Part shown: piece by piece, positions 5,921-10,185 of the stretch | How positions within the stretch are numbered: position 1 is the first letter of the stretch | Layout of the letters: each line of letters opens with the position of its first letter | DNA from: Scatosoma sp045652965 | Lineage (GTDB): Bacteria > Bacillota > Clostridia > Christensenellales > Borkfalkiaceae | DNA length: 10,185 bases | Direction of reading: 5' to 3' | NCBI GenBank assembly: GCA_045652965.1 | Contig: JAZOLI010000074.1 | Coordinates: forward strand, 1 to 10,185 | Made by a program: the position numbers and the translations under genes | The notes under the pieces: generated by a model | Database searches by the model: none | Seen by the model: only the letters and a program-made list of their open reading frames with translations | What the model was told of the DNA's origin: nothing

Positions 5921-8340
5921 CTTCTCTCCTTATCTTTTGCTTCTATCACGGCAAGTTCTTTCAGCGCGCGCGTGTACGCAATATAGCGTTCGCTTTCAGA
6001 AAGCCCGTTTTCCACCACGACGACGGAAGTGAACTCCAGCCCCTTACTCTCATATACCGTCATGATATTTATTTTCGAACGAGAAACTTTGCCCTTTTGC
6101 GCAAGATCGTTATACGTCTTTCGTATATATTCCCCTTTCATCTCTTCCGAACAAATGATAGCCTTTAAGCCCTTTTTGTTTTTAAAAAATGCGGGAATGC
6201 CACGCGCAGAAATGCTTTCCACGTTCGGTCCATCAAACCCGATCGGTTGCATATCCACTTTTAGCGCGGAAGCCACAAAATCGACAATTTGGTTGGTGTT
6301 TCTATAATTTTGATTTAAAAAATACGTTTCAAATTCGGGGAACGTTGCCCCCCAATCCTTTACCCCGCGCCACGGCGTGACGTTTTGCGCGATATCGCCA
6401 AAGGCGTTAAACGCCGCCTTTTTGTTAATTTTGCGAAGCAAGGCATATTCGCAGGGGGAAATATCCTGTGCTTCGTCCACGAACACGTAGGAATAGACGG
6501 GAGAAAGCCGATCGCTGATTTGCGAGCAAATCACGCAAAGTGCGTAGGCATCCGAGCGATAGAGCTTTTTGCTTTCTATCCCGTGCTTTTGCTTATATTT
6601 TTTGACCGTTTGACGATAAAAATACCGCACGATATCAATAAAATCATCGCTGCCGCCAATTTGCGTAAATTCTTTCTCTCCACGAAGATAGGTGTAAAAT
6701 TCGGAAAACGCCGTGTTGCTTTCCCCAATCAAGCTCACCTTTTCTCGCAGTCTTTCTATCTCTTCCACGATCTCTTTTCGTCTTGCGATTCTATCGGCAT
6801 AGGTTAAAATTTCCACGTTTCCGATTTTTTGTTTATAGCGATGAAGATCGACGATTTCCTTTTCCAATGAAGTTTTCAACTCGTCAAGATCGGAAAGCGC
6901 CTGCCCCACGATTTTATCCGTGCCCCGCACGACAAAACCTGCGCTCTTATAAAAGGAAGTGAGTTGACGATAGAAATAGGCAGGCGATTTTGCGTTTTCA
7001 CTTTTCAGCGTTCCACACAAGAAATCTTCCACGTCAAGAATACAGTTCATGAGCTCTCTAAAAGGCTTCGTATAATAAAGTCCGCCTTCTTTTTTCTCTT
7101 TAATTTCGCCAAGCACAGCGCGGCGCACGCGCATGGACGCGTTTTTCACGCTCTCGTATGCAAGCAACTGATTTTTACAATTTGTCGCAATCGTTTTTAA
7201 GAAATCTTTACATTCTTCGCCTGTGAATAAGCCGTAGAGATCGTCGTAAGCCTTGCCAAGTTTTTTCTCGATATCCGCAACGAATTTAGGCGAATACACG
7301 TATTCTAAATAACTTTCCGGCTCTTTTTGCGAAAGATCGATTTTATCTACAATATCAATTTTCTCGTTTTTCAAAACCTGCAAAAAATATTCAAACGCCG
7401 TGATTGTTTTCACCCGTTCCAGCTCTAAAATTTCCGCAAGTTCGTCGATAAATGCGTTAAACGAATTGCTCGGCGTGATCACGAGCACGTCGCGCGGTTT
7501 GATCTCTTCGTTGTTATACATCAAATAGCTAAGCCGATGGAGCATAACCATCGTTTTGCCGCTACCTGCGCAACCTTGCAACACAAAATTGCTCTTTTCA
7601 GGGCGCGTGATGATTTCATATTGCTTTTCTTGGATGGTTTCGATAATATCTTTAACCGCCGCTTCTTCCTTGCGGTTTTTGATGATTTCTCGGAGAAAGG
7701 GATCGAGCACGTTTTCTTCGTCTCGCCCCGAAATTTCTTCAGGGGTTAAATAATCCCTTAAAGACAAATATTCGTTCTTAAAATCAAGCACCTTTCCGCT
7801 TTTCGTGCGCAAAGCGCGGCGTAAAATGGTTTTATACTCATATTCATTAATTTTAAAAGACGAACAACTTTTTTGATAATAGCGCCTTGCAAGCGGAGCG
7901 CGCCAATCGATAATTTCAAGCTTCACGTCCCCCTTTTTGCCGATATAATAGCTATTATACCCTTCGATATTATCAATCAAATCCATGCGCGCGAAATAAG
8001 GCTCGTCAAAGAACGGACGATAGGTTTCAATTTTGCCCTTTTCCCGTTCGATATCCGCGAGCAGGTTTCTAATTTTTACGTAGTTTTCCGCGGAGCTTTC
8101 TTCTTTTTCAAGACGCGCAATTTCTTCACTTGCGGCTTTGATGGCGTTTTTGCGCAAACGGATATGCGCGATACGCAACATTTGCATCACCGCTTGCATA
8201 TGCTCCGCTTCGTATGCCGTTTGCTTTTCATCGTCAATAAGGGATAAAAACCAATCGTGATCCGCTGTCTTTTTCGGATCGAGAAGCTTTATTAAGTTGC
8301 CGTAAAAATCCTTGTTTTCCATAATCTTACTTTTAATCAT
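5917..8340 (-). CDS. helD: HelD-type RNA polymerase recycling ATPase (UvrD-like helicase fold)
   Basis: An 807-residue superfamily 1 ATPase matching HelD, which in Bacillus subtilis removes stalled RNA polymerase from nucleic acid and recycles it. The N-terminal charged coiled coil (about residues 30-110), expected to enter the polymerase secondary channel, precedes the HelD signature PYFARMDL...YYIG...I-I-D-W-R-A-P (DWRAP at 145-149). Helicase-type motifs follow: GCAGSGKT (256-263), VDEAQD (about 621-626), FGDIAQ (647-652), QNYRN (677-681), VYESKGLEF and the YIAYTRA arginine-finger region (786-792). Length fits the family (774 in Bacillus). No frameshift is seen. The start is uncertain: TTG at 8355, ATG at 8340 and ATG at 8322 are in frame, and none has a good Shine-Dalgarno. 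ATG 8340 is chosen as a compromise. Its 3' end overlaps the HAD gene by 4 bp; its 5' end follows the argS terminator. Confidence 0.92.
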   Translation of the reverse strand: MIKSKIMENKDFYGNLIKLLDPKKTADHDWFLSLIDDEKQTAYEAEHMQAVMQMLRIAHIRLRKNAIKAASEEIARLEKEESSAENYVKIRNLLADIEREKGKIETYRPFFDEPYFARMDLIDNIEGYNSYYIGKKGDVKLEIIDWRAPLARRYYQKSCSSFKINEYEYKTILRRALRTKSGKVLDFKNEYLSLRDYLTPEEISGRDEENVLDPFLREIIKNRKEEAAVKDIIETIQEKQYEIITRPEKSNFVLQGCAGSGKTMVMLHRLSYLMYNNEEIKPRDVLVITPSNSFNAFIDELAEILELERVKTITAFEYFLQVLKNEKIDIVDKIDLSQKEPESYLEYVYSPKFVADIEKKLGKAYDDLYGLFTGEECKDFLKTIATNCKNQLLAYESVKNASMRVRRAVLGEIKEKKEGGLYYTKPFRELMNCILDVEDFLCGTLKSENAKSPAYFYRQLTSFYKSAGFVVRGTDKIVGQALSDLDELKTSLEKEIVDLHRYKQKIGNVEILTYADRIARRKEIVEEIERLREKVSLIGESNTAFSEFYTYLRGEKEFTQIGGSDDFIDIVRYFYRQTVKKYKQKHGIESKKLYRSDAYALCVICSQISDRLSPVYSYVFVDEAQDISPCEYALLRKINKKAAFNAFGDIAQNVTPWRGVKDWGATFPEFETYFLNQNYRNTNQIVDFVASALKVDMQPIGFDGPNVESISARGIPAFFKNKKGLKAIICSEEMKGEYIRKTYNDLAQKGKVSRSKINIMTVYESKGLEFTSVVVVENGLSESERYIAYTRALKELAVIEAKDKERR

Positions 8341-8344
8341 AACA
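8336..8344 (-). promoter_or_regulatory. Weak candidate extended -10 for helD
   Basis: TGTTATGAT on the minus strand fits TGnTATnAT, but the hexamer at the -35 position (TTCCTT, 8359-8364) is poor. If it is used, transcription would begin near 8329 and the helD start would be the ATG at 8322 on a very short leader. No better promoter is visible between the argS terminator and helD. Confidence 0.25.
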
Positions 8345-8383
8345 CATTCAAGCAAAAAAAGGAACGGTTTGAAAGCACTTTTT

Positions 8384-8422
8384 TAAAAAAATTTTCCCGA
8401 GCGCAAAGGAAGCGTTCGGGAA
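8384..8422 (-). terminator. Intrinsic terminator of argS
   Basis: Minus-strand TTCCCGA (8416-8422) pairs with TCGGGAA (8394-8400) as 7 perfect base pairs. After one mismatch the stem extends by CGC/GCG, leaving a 7-nt loop. After AAA come seven T residues (8385-8391). It starts 21 nt after the argS stop and separates argS from helD. Confidence 0.88.
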
Positions 8423-8443
8423 CAGGTCGATTTTTCTTGTTTT

Positions 8444-10129
8444 TTACATTTTATCGGGGATACCGATACCCAAAAGCGCAAATGCGTTTTTGAGCGCTTG
8501 CAAGGTTGCGTTGGTGAGCGCAAGACGGAAATTTTTAGTCTTTTCATCTTCCGCCGCCAAAATTTTGCAATCGAAATAGAATTTATTAAACTTTTGCGCA
8601 ACGTCCACAGCAAAACGCGCGATCAGCGACGGCTCGTATTTTTCCGCCGCACCTTTCACAGTTTCAGGCAAGGCTGCAAGCGCTTTCACAAGCTCGATCT
8701 CTTCGCTCGTAAGCGTGGGAACTTCATAAGAAGTGGGAACGCCGCCCTTTTGGAGCACGGAATTTGCTCTCGCGCAAGTATATTGCACGTATACGCTCGT
8801 TTCACCGTCGAAATTGAGCACCTTGTCATAGGAGAAAACGATATCCTTAATTTTGTTGTTATAGAGTGCACCGAAAATAACCGCGCCTACGCCCACCTTT
8901 TTTGCCACTTCTTCCTTGTTTTCAAGGTTGGGGTTTTTCTCGTCGATAATCGTATACGCCTTTTCGATGCATTTATTGATAACGTCTTCCAAGAACACCA
9001 CGTTGCCCTTTCTCGTAGACATCGTGCCTTCTTCAAGCGACACCATACCGTACGCGACGTGGACAAGATCTTTCGACCATTCCTTGCCCATAAGCTCTAG
9101 CACCTTGAAAAATTGCTTAAAGTGCAAATTTTGTTGATAAGCAACTACGTATAAGCATTTATAGAAATCATATTCCTTTTTACGATAGGTTGCCGCCGCC
9201 ATATCGCGCGTTGCATAGAGCGAGCTACCGTCCGATTTTAAAATCATACAAGGCGTCATGCCGTAAGCTTCGAGATCAACAACTTGCGCGCCGCGGCTTT
9301 CTTGCAACAAACCTTTTTCTTTCAATTCGTCCACAATCGGCCCCATTTTATCCGAGAAAAAACTTTCGCCGTTATACGAATCGAAATGAATATCCAAAAG
9401 CTCGTAGATTTTTTGCACGTCTTTAAGGGTCAATTCCTTGAACCAATGGAAAAGCGCAAGACATTCTTCGTCGCCCTGTTCAATCTTTTTAAAATATGCG
9501 CGCGCTTCGTCGTCATATTCGGGGTGCTCTTCCGCTTCTTTGTGGAAACGCACGTAAAGCTCGTTAAGCGCGCGGATACCGCCTGCTTCGATCACGTCCT
9601 TATCTCCCCAACGCTTAAACGCAGAAATGAGCTTACCAAATTGCGTGCCGTAATCGCCCAAATGGTTGATACCCACCGTTTTATAGCCAAGATAGTTAAA
9701 AATGCGGTATAACGCTCCGCCAAGCACCGTTGTCGACAAATGCCCGATATGGAAAGGCTTTGCGATGTTGATAGAAGAATAATCGATACAAACGGTTTTG
9801 CCGTTGCCTTCGTCGGATGCGCCGTAAGCGTCCTTTTGCGTTAAAATTTTATCAAGCGTGCCTTTGACGAAGCCGTTTTTATCAATTTTGAAATTGAGAT
9901 AGCCGTTCAAAGCCGAAACTTCGCTAATCACGTCGTCGGTAGCGATGGCGTTTTTCAATTCTTCCGCGATCATCACGGGGCTTTTTCTAAGTATTTTTGC
10001 AAATTTAAAGCAAGGGAGCGCAAAATCGCCCATTTCCGTGTTCGGGGGCAAAGCAATCGAATCGTAAATTTCCTGCTCGCTTACGCCTTCCACTTTAATT
10101 TTTTCCGCTATATGCTTCTTATAATCCAT
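8444..10129 (-). CDS. argS: Arginyl-tRNA synthetase
   Basis: A class I aminoacyl-tRNA synthetase that charges tRNA-Arg with arginine in the cytoplasm; 561 residues from the chosen start, a normal length. An ArgS-specific N-terminal add-on domain (about 1-95), with the N-T-E-M-G-D-F-A pattern, precedes the Rossmann core with the HIGH motif in KPFHIGHLS (HIGH at 127-130). The KMSKS-equivalent is MSTRKGN (370-376), as in most bacterial ArgS. The DALR anticodon-binding domain (about 448-561) begins at Y-V-Q-Y-T-C-A-R and ends in the usual L-G-I-x-x-P-x-x-M. The ATG at 10129 is preferred because AGGTGA lies 5 nt upstream. Two in-frame ATGs further upstream (10144 and 10150) would add up to seven residues not typical of the family, and have only a weak purine stretch before them. 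The gene ends in its own strong terminator, so it looks monocistronic at the 3' side. Confidence 0.96.
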   Translation of the reverse strand: MDYKKHIAEKIKVEGVSEQEIYDSIALPPNTEMGDFALPCFKFAKILRKSPVMIAEELKNAIATDDVISEVSALNGYLNFKIDKNGFVKGTLDKILTQKDAYGASDEGNGKTVCIDYSSINIAKPFHIGHLSTTVLGGALYRIFNYLGYKTVGINHLGDYGTQFGKLISAFKRWGDKDVIEAGGIRALNELYVRFHKEAEEHPEYDDEARAYFKKIEQGDEECLALFHWFKELTLKDVQKIYELLDIHFDSYNGESFFSDKMGPIVDELKEKGLLQESRGAQVVDLEAYGMTPCMILKSDGSSLYATRDMAAATYRKKEYDFYKCLYVVAYQQNLHFKQFFKVLELMGKEWSKDLVHVAYGMVSLEEGTMSTRKGNVVFLEDVINKCIEKAYTIIDEKNPNLENKEEVAKKVGVGAVIFGALYNNKIKDIVFSYDKVLNFDGETSVYVQYTCARANSVLQKGGVPTSYEVPTLTSEEIELVKALAALPETVKGAAEKYEPSLIARFAVDVAQKFNKFYFDCKILAAEDEKTKNFRLALTNATLQALKNAFALLGIGIPDKM

Positions 10130-10134
10130 TTCGT

Positions 10135-10140
10135 TCACCT
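10135..10140 (-). promoter_or_regulatory. Shine-Dalgarno that decides the argS start
   Basis: AGGTGA on the minus strand, 5 nt before the ATG at 10129-10127. It is much better than anything preceding the ATGs at 10144 and 10150, so the upstream ATGs are probably not used. Confidence 0.65.
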
Positions 10141-10161
10141 GCATTTTCATAAATTCTCTTA

Positions 10162-10174
10162 ATAATATATCATA
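10162..10174 (-). promoter_or_regulatory. AT-rich -10-like stretch upstream of argS
   Basis: Overlapping minus-strand hexamers TATGAT (10169-10174), TATATT (10164-10169) and TATTAT (10162-10167) could each serve as a sigma-A -10. The matching -35 would fall at or beyond the window edge, so this cannot be settled here. Confidence 0.3.
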
Positions 10175-10185
10175 TTTTTTTAATT

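Noticed and set aside
8341..8355. TTG at 8355 as the helD start
   Set aside because: It has no Shine-Dalgarno sequence, and it adds residues (M-L-E-C-V) without resemblance to the family N-terminus. An ATG lies five codons later.
10130..10150. ATG at 10150 as the argS start
   Set aside because: It has only a weak purine stretch upstream, whereas ATG 10129 has AGGTGA at good spacing and matches the usual M-D-Y-K-K-type ArgS beginning.

Overview
The window is a densely packed, single-strand chromosomal segment from a spore-forming Firmicute, most likely an uncultured gut-type member of the class Clostridia. Three things suggest this: a recognisable SpoIIID sporulation regulator, Clostridia-like type II topoisomerase sequences, and a Firmicutes-type HelD RNA polymerase recycling ATPase. 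Base composition is moderate, roughly mid-40s % GC by eye. I cannot name a genus. All six complete genes lie on the minus strand. The many plus-strand open frames are shadows of these genes. I see no tRNA, rRNA, CRISPR, insertion sequence or prophage.

In transcription order (right to left): (1) argS, arginyl-tRNA synthetase, ends in a strong intrinsic terminator at about 8384-8422. (2) A two-gene unit, helD followed by a YjjG-like HAD nucleotidase, is joined by an ATGA stop/start overlap. (3) A 94-bp gap carries a near-consensus extended -10 promoter and a dyad over its -35. It drives the topoisomerase pair parE then parC, whose frames overlap by 14 bp. The A subunit has a full-length C-terminal pinwheel region but no GyrA box, so the pair reads as topoisomerase IV rather than gyrase. 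(4) spoIIID follows 71 bp after parC, with a TTG start, an excellent Shine-Dalgarno sequence and a candidate sigma-E promoter. No terminator separates parC from spoIIID. (5) Two intrinsic terminators in tandem close the block. A further promoter overlaps the second one and fires into a gene that leaves the window at base 1.

Most of this is core genome. The most interesting signal is inside parE. The transducer region carries an acidic insertion of about 65 residues that a typical ParE/GyrB lacks. Within it are two copies of Q-x-S-L-F-D spaced exactly 12 residues apart and encoded with different synonymous codons. Q-x-(S/D)-L-F is the bacterial sliding-clamp (DnaN) binding pentapeptide. The insert may therefore be a flexible tether that brings this topoisomerase to the replication clamp. 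This is an inference from motif and context and is directly testable.
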